Positions 8,023 to 15,222 of a DNA stretch of 52,868 nt are shown here, one piece after another. The position numbers were made by a program, and so were the translations under genes. Source of the DNA: Streptomyces showdoensis (GTDB lineage: Bacteria; Actinomycetota; Actinomycetes; Streptomycetales; Streptomycetaceae); NCBI RefSeq assembly GCF_039535475.1, contig NZ_BAAAXG010000017.1, forward strand, positions 1 through 52,868, given 5' to 3'. The stretch's first letter is position 1. Every line of letters begins with the position of its first letter. The notes under the pieces are model-generated. The model had not been told where the DNA came from. It saw only the letters and a program-made list of their open reading frames with translations, and did no database searches.

Positions 8023-8910
8023 ATGAAGAAGCCTCTCGTCGGCGCCCTGCTCGCGCTGCTCCTGACCGGAGCGGCCGCGGCCCCGGCCGTGGCCGCCGCG
8101 CCGCCGCAGGCCCCCGCGGCCCGGAGCCAGGCCCCGGCCGTGGCCCCCGCGGCCCGGAGCCAGGCCTCGGCCGCCGTCGCGGTCGACTTCGCCGGCACGG
8201 TCGCGCTCAGCAACTGCTCCGGCTCGCTCGTCCGCGTGCCGAACTCCCAGCCGAACGACCTCGCGCTCGTCCTCTCCAACGGGCACTGTCTGGAGACCGG
8301 CATGCCGGGCGCGGGCGTGGTCGTCAAGGACGCCCGCTCCACCCGCTCCTTCTCGCTGCTCAACTCGGCCGGCACCAAGGTCGCGACGCTGCGGGCCAGC
8401 AAGATCTCGTACGCCACGATGACCGACACGGACATCTCGATCTACCAGCTCACCAAGACGTACGCGCAGATCCAGAGCCAGTACGGAATAGCCGCCCTGA
8501 CCCTCAACGACGTCCGCCCGACCCAGGGTTCGTCGATCAAGGTGGTGTCCGGGTACTGGAAGCGGATCTACAGCTGCAACGTCGACGGCTTCGTCTACCG
8601 GATGAAGGAGGGCGAGTGGACCTGGAAGGACTCGGTCCGCTACACCTCGTCCTGCAACACCATCGGCGGCACCTCCGGATCGCCGGTCGTCGACACGGCC
8701 ACCGGCAAGGTCGTCGCGGTCAACAACACGGGCAACGAGAGCGGTGAGCGCTGCACCGTGAACAACCCGTGCGAGGTCGACGAGAACGGCGTCGTGACCG
8801 TCCGCCAGGGCATCAACTACGCCCAGGAGACCTACACGATCGTCCCGTGCGTCGGCGCGGGCAACGTGATCGACCTGAACCGCCCGGGCTGCACCCTGCC
8901 CAAGCCGTAA
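8023..8910 (+). CDS. Secreted trypsin-like serine protease
   Basis: A 295-residue secreted protease of the S1/chymotrypsin fold. A Sec signal peptide is clear: KK at the N-terminus, the hydrophobic run LVGALLALLLTGAAAA, and cleavage near AVAAA. A short Ala/Pro linker follows with an internal repeat (APAARSQA occurs twice). Catalytic residues can be assigned as His in SNGHC (about residue 88), Asp in TDTDISIYQL (about 137) and Ser in GGTSGSPVV (about 218). Paired cysteines flank the His and Ser regions. The start at 8023 is 12 nt after GAGGGGA (8009-8015). It stands alone between the XRE-cupin gene and the convergent seven-gene operon. The substrate is unknown, and some relatives of this shape are annotated only as peptidases. 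Confidence 0.85.
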   Translation: MKKPLVGALLALLLTGAAAAPAVAAAPPQAPAARSQAPAVAPAARSQASAAVAVDFAGTVALSNCSGSLVRVPNSQPNDLALVLSNGHCLETGMPGAGVVVKDARSTRSFSLLNSAGTKVATLRASKISYATMTDTDISIYQLTKTYAQIQSQYGIAALTLNDVRPTQGSSIKVVSGYWKRIYSCNVDGFVYRMKEGEWTWKDSVRYTSSCNTIGGTSGSPVVDTATGKVVAVNNTGNESGERCTVNNPCEVDENGVVTVRQGINYAQETYTIVPCVGAGNVIDLNRPGCTLPKP

Positions 8911-8941
8911 CACCCCCCACCCCCGCGTCACCCGCCCCACC

Positions 8942-8972
8942 GCCCGTCCGGCCGCTCGGAGGCCGGGCGGGC
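8942..8972. terminator. Bidirectional terminator hairpin
   Basis: 12-bp arms (8942-8953 and 8961-8972, one T-G pair) around a 7-nt loop between the convergent S1 protease and patatin genes. Confidence 0.5.
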
Positions 8973-9023
8973 TCCCGCGCGCGAGGCGGCCCGCCCCTCG
9001 AAGGCACGCCCCGCCCCACCCCG

Positions 9024-10370
9024 TCACCCCCGCGTCAGCGCGCGCCGCAGCCCCACCCGGGCCAGCTCCCGCAGGGCCTCCGCCCGGTCCCGGAAGCCGT
9101 GGGCGCCGTACGGTTCCACCGAGGCCAGGGCGCGGGCCGCCTCGCGCAGCCCCAGGCGCAGGGTGGCCGAGGTGCCGTCGGTGGCCTCGAAGGCCGCCTC
9201 CCGCGCGTCGGGCCACAGGTCCGGACCCGGGGCGTCGGTCAGGTCCCGGTGGGCGCGGAGCGCGTGCCAGGTCCCGCCGAGCCGCACCCGCGCCACGTAG
9301 TCGACGCCGCCGCCCGCAGACTCGACCCGGCCGTCCGCGAGGAGCACCCGGCCGCCCCACGGCGCGTGGTCGACGTGCCCGGCCAGCCGGGCGCCGGGGG
9401 AGGGCGTGCCGTCCGGCGGCAGCGGGAGCTCGACGGTCACGTCCAGGAGGAGCCCGGCGCCCGCCGCCTCCCCGCGCAGCCGCTCCCGGAACCGCACCCC
9501 GCGCACCGGCTCCCGCATCGTCGTGCAGGCCTGGTCCTTCGGCACGCCCGTCGGCGCCGCCGAACCGAGGTACTCCCAGGCGTCCCGGTACCCCATCGCG
9601 ACCAGGGAGTCCGCGGAGATCCGGCCGGTCAGGAACTCCGGGTCGAGGGGGAGCGGGTGGCGCGGCCTGATCACATGGAGGACGAAGGGGCGGTGCGCCG
9701 CCGCCGCGGCGTCCAGTTCGGCGAAGAGCGCCCCGTTCGCGCTCATCTCGATCATGTGCACGTACTGTTCGAGGGGCCCGTCACCCCAGTACGGCGCGTT
9801 CCCGATGCACCACACCAGCCACACCTCGTCCGCCCCGCGGCGCAGCGCCTCCGTCAGGTTGGCGTCCTTGATCCAGACCGCGTCGGTCCAGACCCGCGGC
9901 CCCCGGCGCAGCGGCGTGACGAACAGGGGCAGGGACATGCCCGCGGCCATCAGCTCCAGGTCGATCTCGGTGTGCGGTACGGCCACGCAGGTCTTGGTGA
10001 CGAAGTCGGCCACGTTGAAGGTGCCCGCCACCGGCGAGGCGCGGATCGCCGCCACGTCGACGCCGAGCGCGGGCAGCACCTCGCGGACCATCCCCTCCGC
10101 GTCGCCGAGGGCGGGCAGCGCCCAGGGGCCCTTCAGGTAGTCCGTGAGCGGCAGTGGCGAGCCGAACTCCCGTACGTCCAGCGCGGACCAGCGCCGTCCC
10201 ATCTCCGCCGGGTCCAGCCCGGACAGCACCATGCCCGTGGTCATGATGCCGCCCGAGGTCCCGTCGACGTGGTCGAAGGCGAGCCCGTGCTCGCGCAGCG
10301 CCCGCACCACGCCGGTCTGCCAGGCGACGCGCATCCCGCCGCCCGCGAGGACCAGTGAGCGCCGGGTCAC
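9024..10370 (-). CDS. Patatin-like phospholipase with extra C-terminal domain
   Basis: A 448-residue protein and the last gene of the seven-gene operon. The patatin fold is shown by the oxyanion-loop LVLAGGGMR near the N-terminus, the nucleophile elbow DGTSGG (Ser about residue 39), and a downstream Asp in WIKDANLTEALRRGADEVWL. There the family's usual DGG/DGA is replaced by DAN. Patatins hydrolyse acyl esters of lipids in a Ser-Asp dyad. After about residue 280 comes a second domain (ARLAGHVDHAPWGGRVLL, DLTDAPGPDLWPD) that resembles the C-terminal part of the GMC oxidoreductase at the other end of the operon. The GTG start at 10370 overlaps the upstream stop (GTGA, 10367-10370). No signal peptide is seen. 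The lipid substrate is unknown. Confidence 0.8.
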   Translation of the reverse strand: MTRRSLVLAGGGMRVAWQTGVVRALREHGLAFDHVDGTSGGIMTTGMVLSGLDPAEMGRRWSALDVREFGSPLPLTDYLKGPWALPALGDAEGMVREVLPALGVDVAAIRASPVAGTFNVADFVTKTCVAVPHTEIDLELMAAGMSLPLFVTPLRRGPRVWTDAVWIKDANLTEALRRGADEVWLVWCIGNAPYWGDGPLEQYVHMIEMSANGALFAELDAAAAAHRPFVLHVIRPRHPLPLDPEFLTGRISADSLVAMGYRDAWEYLGSAAPTGVPKDQACTTMREPVRGVRFRERLRGEAAGAGLLLDVTVELPLPPDGTPSPGARLAGHVDHAPWGGRVLLADGRVESAGGGVDYVARVRLGGTWHALRAHRDLTDAPGPDLWPDAREAAFEATDGTSATLRLGLREAARALASVEPYGAHGFRDRAEALRELARVGLRRALTRG

Positions 10371-10780
10371 GCGTGCGTCCCCGCGTGCCACAGCCGGCGG
10401 GCCATCAGCCAGCAGAGCAGGGCCGTGGCCAGGTCGAAGAAGGCCACCAGGAGGGCGATCGCGCCGAAGAGGTCCCGGACGACCCCGATGCCCACCAGGG
10501 CGAAGGCGCCGAACTTCTGCAGGCCCGTCCAGAGGAGCACGTACCAGGGCGGGGCCGGGGACAGCAGGGCCTGGACGAGGAGACCGCCCACGACAATCAT
10601 GAACATGCCCACGGTGGCGAAGAGATGACGGCCGATGCCCGGCGAGTCCGCCGACAGCAGCCGCAGCACCGGGCCCGGCGCGCACAGCTGGACGAGTCCG
10701 GTCAGCACCGTCACCGCGCCGATCAGCAGGAGGACCACCCGCAGGAGGTCCCGCCGGACGTACGGCGGCAGCAGGCTCAC
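10367..10780 (-). CDS. Small four-helix membrane protein
   Basis: A 137-residue integral membrane protein with four hydrophobic segments: LLRVVLLLIGAVTVLTGLVQ, HLFATVGMFMIVVGGLLVQA, WYVLLWTGLQKFGAFALVGI and FGAIALLVAFFDLATALLCW. It resembles actinobacterial small membrane proteins without assigned function, and I recognise no catalytic motif. The GTG start at 10780 and the stop at 10367 both lie in 4-nt overlaps with the neighbouring genes, so it is translated as part of the operon. Its place next to a second small membrane protein suggests the two form a membrane unit for the operon's lipid-related enzymes, which is inference. Confidence 0.75.
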   Translation of the reverse strand: MSLLPPYVRRDLLRVVLLLIGAVTVLTGLVQLCAPGPVLRLLSADSPGIGRHLFATVGMFMIVVGGLLVQALLSPAPPWYVLLWTGLQKFGAFALVGIGVVRDLFGAIALLVAFFDLATALLCWLMARRLWHAGTHA

Positions 10781-11262
10781 TCCAGCGCTCCCAGCAGATC
10801 GCCCTTGGCGACGATGTACCAGACGATCGCCGCCCAGGTGAGCGTCGAGCCGACGAAGCGGATGTCGTTGAGCCGCATCCACTTCAGCAGCAGCGGCGTC
10901 AGCCCGGCCGGTCCGTCGAAGTCCCCGGCCCGGATCCGCTTGTTGATCGGGATGATCAGCTGCTGGCCGACGTAGGTGAGCACGAGGATGCCCGCCAGAC
11001 AGACCGCCGACAGGACCACGTACCACTCGCCCCACTCGCTCCACACCAGCACGATCCCGGAGACGAACATCAGGGGCACGACCACCGTGAAGAACGTGGT
11101 GGCGAGGGTGGTGGGGACGCCGAAGTGGTCGCCCACGTTCTCCGGGGTGAGGGACCGCCAGGTGGGATAGAGGAAGAACCTCAGCACCCACATCGTCCCC
11201 ATGTACATCGTCGCGCCGAAGAGGAAGTACAGCGCGTTCACCAGCAGCAGGGCCTCTTTCAC
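10777..11262 (-). CDS. Integral membrane protein of the GMC operon
   Basis: A 161-residue protein with about four membrane segments (ALLLVNALYFLFGATMYMGT, LATTFFTVVVPLMFVSGIVL, WYVVLSAVCLAGILVLTYVG, and FVGSTLTWAAIVWYIVA near the end). The loop between helices 3 and 4 is charged (INKRIRAGDFDGP). No enzymatic motif is recognised. It starts at GTG 11262, overlapping the stop of the decarboxylase-like gene (GTGA, 11259-11262), and its own stop overlaps the start of the next membrane protein (GTGA, 10777-10780). The conserved-looking polar segment YPTWRSLTPENVGDHFG after helix 1 could face a lipid or partner protein. The function is unknown. Confidence 0.75.
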   Translation of the reverse strand: MKEALLLVNALYFLFGATMYMGTMWVLRFFLYPTWRSLTPENVGDHFGVPTTLATTFFTVVVPLMFVSGIVLVWSEWGEWYVVLSAVCLAGILVLTYVGQQLIIPINKRIRAGDFDGPAGLTPLLLKWMRLNDIRFVGSTLTWAAIVWYIVAKGDLLGALE

Positions 11263-12188
11263 GGGTGCGCTCCCACGTCCAGGCGCGGCGGCGGGGGCCA
11301 CTCCTGCGAGATGCCCAGTCCCACCACGCTGTCCAGTGCCTCTCCGTACGTCCGCCCCGGCTCCCCGCTCGTGAGGAACCAGCACTCGAAGTGGTCGTCG
11401 AGCACCCCCTGCGCCGAGGGCAGGAACAGGGTGAACAGCGGATCGTCGGCGATCCCCAGGCCGTGCAGCGCGGCGACCTGCGGCGCGTCGCCGAGGACGA
11501 GCCGCGCGCGGGCCCGCCGCCCCACCGCGACGTCGGCCGGGCCGTCGAGGTAGACCGTCGACTTCATCAGCATCCCGCGGAACGCGCAGTAGTTGACCGC
11601 CGAGGCCTTCACCGGCAGCGCGGTCGCCGGCGGGCGCTGGATCTCGATGAACATCCCGAGCCGCCCGCCCACCTCGTACTGGCTGGACACCGTCCTGTCG
11701 CTCACCTTGAAGTCGAGACTGGCCCGGTGCTTCGGCATCCCCCAGATGCCCTTGCCGCCCTTGACCGAGATCTCGCTGCTCACCGGCAGGTCCACCACGT
11801 ACTGCCCGGTGCGGAAGGCGCCCCGCAGCAGTCCGGGCAGCAGCGGCGGAGCCGGCCGCGAACCGTGCGTGCAGGCGAGCGCGATCGAGAACTCGATGTA
11901 GCGGCCGATGTCCGTCCGCAGGTAGTTCACGACCGTGACGACGAGCAGTCCCCTGCCGCCGGGGAGCGTCACGGGGTGCAGCTCGTCCCCGGGCAGCAGC
12001 CGGGCCGCCGCCGCCGCGTCGACCGGGAACCCGGCCATCAGGGCGGGCGTGTCGACCGAGTCGACGGGCAGTTCGAAGGGGATGCCGTCGACCAGCGAGT
12101 GCCGCCCGGCGAGCCGGCGTTGCCGGCGCGGCACCGGTGACGGCAGGGCCGAGAGCCCCAGCCGGGCGAGATCCAGGATCCGGTTCAT
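11259..12188 (-). CDS. Acetoacetate decarboxylase-like (ADC) family protein
   Basis: A 309-residue protein with the beta-barrel-type sequence of the acetoacetate decarboxylase superfamily. The core of the family is ISVKGGKGIWGMPKHRASLD (about residues 137-156), which contains the lysines that in true ADC form the Schiff base with a beta-keto acid, and a WGxPK motif. Other family features are HPVTLPGGRGLLVVTVVNYL and VNYCAFRGMLMKSTVY. The N-terminal leader (MNRILDLARLGLSALPSPVP) may be an amphipathic helix. The start at 12188 overlaps the hydrolase stop (ATGA, 12185-12188) and the stop overlaps the next gene. Whether it is a decarboxylase or, like many relatives, an uncharacterised lyase or hydratase cannot be told. 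Confidence 0.75.
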   Translation of the reverse strand: MNRILDLARLGLSALPSPVPRRQRRLAGRHSLVDGIPFELPVDSVDTPALMAGFPVDAAAAARLLPGDELHPVTLPGGRGLLVVTVVNYLRTDIGRYIEFSIALACTHGSRPAPPLLPGLLRGAFRTGQYVVDLPVSSEISVKGGKGIWGMPKHRASLDFKVSDRTVSSQYEVGGRLGMFIEIQRPPATALPVKASAVNYCAFRGMLMKSTVYLDGPADVAVGRRARARLVLGDAPQVAALHGLGIADDPLFTLFLPSAQGVLDDHFECWFLTSGEPGRTYGEALDSVVGLGISQEWPPPPRLDVGAHP

Positions 12189-13243
12189 CGGGCGAGCTCC
12201 TCAAGGATCAGGGGGTACGTGTCGGTCGCCGCGTGACGGCCCAGGAACACGTCGAGATGGCCGTAGCCGGGGAGCAGGTGCAGGCTGTCGCGGCCCGGCC
12301 GGTGCGCGTTCAGGAAGTCGTAGGTGCGCTGCTGGCTCTCCGCCAGGAAGCAGTGGTTGTCCTCGCCCGCGAACAGCGCGATCCGCGCGTCCGTGCGCGG
12401 CGCGCGCTCGGCGAAGGCCCGGGGCAGCCCCTCGATGCCCTCCGTCGCCACCAGCTGCCCGGCCCGGACGCACCGGTTCATCTGGGCGAAGAAGCTCATC
12501 GGCACCTCGGCGAACTCGCCGCGGATCCAGTCGTGCGTCTCCTCGTCGAGCCGGGCGTGCGACCACAGGGCCGGCCGGCCGCTGCCGTACGTGAAGCTCA
12601 CCATGCGGCACACCGAGTTCCGGCACTCCGGATGGGTGGCGCGCACGAACCACACCATCGCCCGGGAGACCGGACCGGCCGGCCGGTCGCCCCAGGCCGG
12701 CGAGATGGCCGGCATCAGCCGGGAGACCAGCGGCGCCAGCCGGGCCAGCTTGAACGTGGAGAGCCGCGGGACGACCGGGTGCAGCGACACCGCGTTGCTC
12801 ACCACCGTCTCCACCTGGGGGAGCAGCCCGGCCGTCAGCGCCATCATGAAGGAGGTCGAACCCTGGCAGTGCACCACCGCCTTGAGCCGGTCCGTGCCGG
12901 TCGCCGCCAGCACGTGCGCGACCGCGGCGGGATGGTCGTACGCGGCGGCCTGGTCCAGCGTCCAGGGCACCGGGTCGAGGTCGATCGAGGCACGCCAGTT
13001 CAGCAGCCAGACGTCCCAGCCGGCGTCGATCAGCGCGTCGACGAAGGTGCGGGGCAGCGGCGGCCGGAACAGCTCGGCCCGCACTCCCGCACCGTGCACG
13101 ACGAGCACCGGCCCCTTGGCGGGCGGGTGCTTCCCCTGGACGTGCACCAGGGTCAGCGGGCGCCCGTCGAGCGCGGTGAACGGCTGTACCTCGGTGCGGT
13201 GGTCACGACGGGTCGTGGGCCCGTCCGGCGTGCGGGTGGTCAT
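12185..13243 (-). CDS. Alpha/beta hydrolase with Cys at the nucleophile position
   Basis: A 352-residue alpha/beta-hydrolase-fold enzyme. The oxyanion strand is GPVLVVHGAGVRAELF. The nucleophile elbow reads VVHCQGSTSFMMAL, so the residue at the nucleophile position is Cys, as in PHA synthases, and not Ser. The acid is probably in ALFAGEDNHCFLAES and the His in LPGYGHLDVFLG. The segment GWDVWLLNWRASIDLDPVPW also recalls PHA-synthase/PhaC-like and esterase proteins linked to GMC oxidoreductases. The ATG at 13243 is chosen because GGGGAG lies 10 nt upstream. A GTG at 13252 would give the 4-nt overlap seen at the other junctions but has no usable ribosome-binding site. Acyl-transferase or esterase activity on a hydrophobic substrate is likely; the details are unknown. 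Confidence 0.75.
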   Translation of the reverse strand: MTTRTPDGPTTRRDHRTEVQPFTALDGRPLTLVHVQGKHPPAKGPVLVVHGAGVRAELFRPPLPRTFVDALIDAGWDVWLLNWRASIDLDPVPWTLDQAAAYDHPAAVAHVLAATGTDRLKAVVHCQGSTSFMMALTAGLLPQVETVVSNAVSLHPVVPRLSTFKLARLAPLVSRLMPAISPAWGDRPAGPVSRAMVWFVRATHPECRNSVCRMVSFTYGSGRPALWSHARLDEETHDWIRGEFAEVPMSFFAQMNRCVRAGQLVATEGIEGLPRAFAERAPRTDARIALFAGEDNHCFLAESQQRTYDFLNAHRPGRDSLHLLPGYGHLDVFLGRHAATDTYPLILEELAR

Positions 13244-13248
13244 CGCGT

Positions 13249-15222
13249 TCACGCTCCCCGGGAGATCACGAAGGGCGGCTCGATCAGCCGGACCGTCGGC
13301 ACCTCGGCCGGCACCGGCCGTTTCGCGGGCACCAGGCGTCTCGGCGCCGGCGTCCCGCCGGCGGTCCGGACGGAGGACCGGCCGCCGGTCGGGTCCTCGC
13401 GCAGCTCCCAGTCGCGGCAGATCGTGGCGAGGGCCAGCGGGTGCACGGTGAGGTCGCCGCCCGGGGCGATGTGCAGCCGCAGGAAGCCCTTGTGGTCCTC
13501 GATGGACTGGCCCGACATCTGCCACTCCGCCGCCACGCCGCCGCGCACGGACAGCACCCACAGCGCGAAGACGCCGGAGCCCACCACCGCGCCGAACAGG
13601 GCGGCGGCGGCCAGACAGACCAGCAGCACGGCCCAGCCCGGCCAGGACGCGGGGAAGGGCAGGGCCACGGTGACGGCCAGCGCCGCCAGCGTCACCGCGG
13701 CCTGCGCCAGTGCGGCGACCCCGGCCCGGGAGGGCGCGGAGGCCTTCCGCCTGCGCAGCAGCCGGCCGAGGAAACCGAGCAGCAGCAGCCCGCCGGCCAC
13801 GCCCAGGCACACCGCTGCGAAGCCCCAGAAGTCGTCGAGCCCGGACCGGCGCACGGCGTCGACGGGACGCGTCACCCCCTCCGAGAGGGCGAACAGCAGG
13901 CTCGCCAGCAGGAAGAGCACGGCGTGCACCCCCGCGGCGAGGGGCGCGAAGCCCGCGTTGCGCCAGGGCAGCCAGCGCCCCGACCAGGGCACCGCGATGC
14001 CCCGGGCCAGCCGCCGGGACTCCGCGGCGTCGGGGTACGTGGTCGCCATCCGGGCGAACTCCACCGGCGGATCGTCCTTGTCGCGCAGCCGCGACCCGTG
14101 CGGCGGCAGCGGCAGCACCGTCGGCAGCCGGTGGGTCGCCGCGAGGTACGCGCCGCCGAGCCCGCAGGTCACCAGCTGCCGCCGGGCCGGATCCGGGGCC
14201 CCGGCCGGGGCGTCGGGCGGCTCGTCGGGCAGCAGCTCGGCGTACCGCGCGTAGTGGTGCCGGTCGCCGGTCAGCCAGAGCCGTACGGACGCGTGCGTCG
14301 GCCGCCGCTCGCCCGTCTCGCGGTCGAGGTGGTGGCGGACGACGTTCCGGTCGAACCAGTGCAGGGCGTTGAAGGCGTCCGGGTTCCGGTCCGCGCTCTC
14401 CAGCCAGGTCGGCTCGGCCGAGCAGACGATCACCCCGTCCCCGGGCTCCAGGTTCGCCGACAGGTGCTCCTGGAAGTAGCGCAGCTGGGGATCGTCGAAG
14501 TACGAGCCCAGCTGGCTGTCCAGGCCGACCAGCCACCACCGCTCGGGCAGCCGCACGCAGAAGTAGCTGCGGCTCTGCCGGGTCTGCCAGCCGCCGATCG
14601 GCCGCTGCTGCGTGAACATCCGCAGGAAGGCGGTCAGCCCGTCGTACCAGTCGTGGTTCCCCGGCAGCGCCACCAGCAGCGGCGGGTCCGGAGCCGAGGG
14701 CAGGGCGGCCCGGTACGGGCCCTTCAGCCGGTCCTCGTAGCCCTGCGCCGAAGCCGTCGGGTACACCTCGTCGCCACCGAGGACGAGCAGCGAGCCCCGG
14801 GGCAGCCGCAGTGGTACGTCCCCGGGGCGGGCCCCCGGGGTGCCGCCGTCCGTGCCGTCCGTGCCGTTCCTGCCGTCCGGGCCGTTCGCGTCGTTCGCGT
14901 CGGGCCCGGCGGCGCCGTGGACCGCGAGCTCCTCCTCCGCCAGCGCCCAGGCGACCGAGCCCGTCGCGTCGAAGCCGTCGCCGAGGTCGGCCACGAAGTC
15001 GAACCACAGCTCCCGCGCCTCCGGCCGGCCCGGCGGGGCCTCCAGGAGCCCGGCCTCCAGCACGCCCTGGAACTCCCGCTTGTCCGCGTACCCGGCGAAG
15101 ACCGCCGCGAGCACCACCTTGACCGCGGTCCGCGCCAGCTCCCGGGGGGCCAGCCACCGCACCTGCTCCTGCGGGGTGAAACCGAGCGCGTCGGCGTGAC
15201 CGCGCAGCTCTCGCACCTTCAC
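13249..15222 (-). CDS. Membrane-anchored metallophosphoesterase
   Basis: A 657-residue protein. The calcineurin-like metallophosphoesterase domain occupies roughly residues 50-400: DFVADLGDGFD (first metal-binding motif, with no His at the usual DxH position), LVLGGDEVYPTAS, VALPGNHDWYDGLTA and WLTGDRHHYARYAEL. A Gly/Asp/Asn-rich linker (residues about 95-115, with repeated NGPDG and NGTDG units) interrupts the first part. After about residue 430 there are four or five membrane segments, for example LFLLASLLFALSEG and FAAVCLGVAGGLLLLGFLG, then a C-terminal domain with HPLALATICRDWEL. Both ends lie in GTGA overlaps. The domain probably hydrolyses a phosphate monoester or diester at the membrane; the substrate is unknown. 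Confidence 0.8.
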   Translation of the reverse strand: MKVRELRGHADALGFTPQEQVRWLAPRELARTAVKVVLAAVFAGYADKREFQGVLEAGLLEAPPGRPEARELWFDFVADLGDGFDATGSVAWALAEEELAVHGAAGPDANDANGPDGRNGTDGTDGGTPGARPGDVPLRLPRGSLLVLGGDEVYPTASAQGYEDRLKGPYRAALPSAPDPPLLVALPGNHDWYDGLTAFLRMFTQQRPIGGWQTRQSRSYFCVRLPERWWLVGLDSQLGSYFDDPQLRYFQEHLSANLEPGDGVIVCSAEPTWLESADRNPDAFNALHWFDRNVVRHHLDRETGERRPTHASVRLWLTGDRHHYARYAELLPDEPPDAPAGAPDPARRQLVTCGLGGAYLAATHRLPTVLPLPPHGSRLRDKDDPPVEFARMATTYPDAAESRRLARGIAVPWSGRWLPWRNAGFAPLAAGVHAVLFLLASLLFALSEGVTRPVDAVRRSGLDDFWGFAAVCLGVAGGLLLLGFLGRLLRRRKASAPSRAGVAALAQAAVTLAALAVTVALPFPASWPGWAVLLVCLAAAALFGAVVGSGVFALWVLSVRGGVAAEWQMSGQSIEDHKGFLRLHIAPGGDLTVHPLALATICRDWELREDPTGGRSSVRTAGGTPAPRRLVPAKRPVPAEVPTVRLIEPPFVISRGA

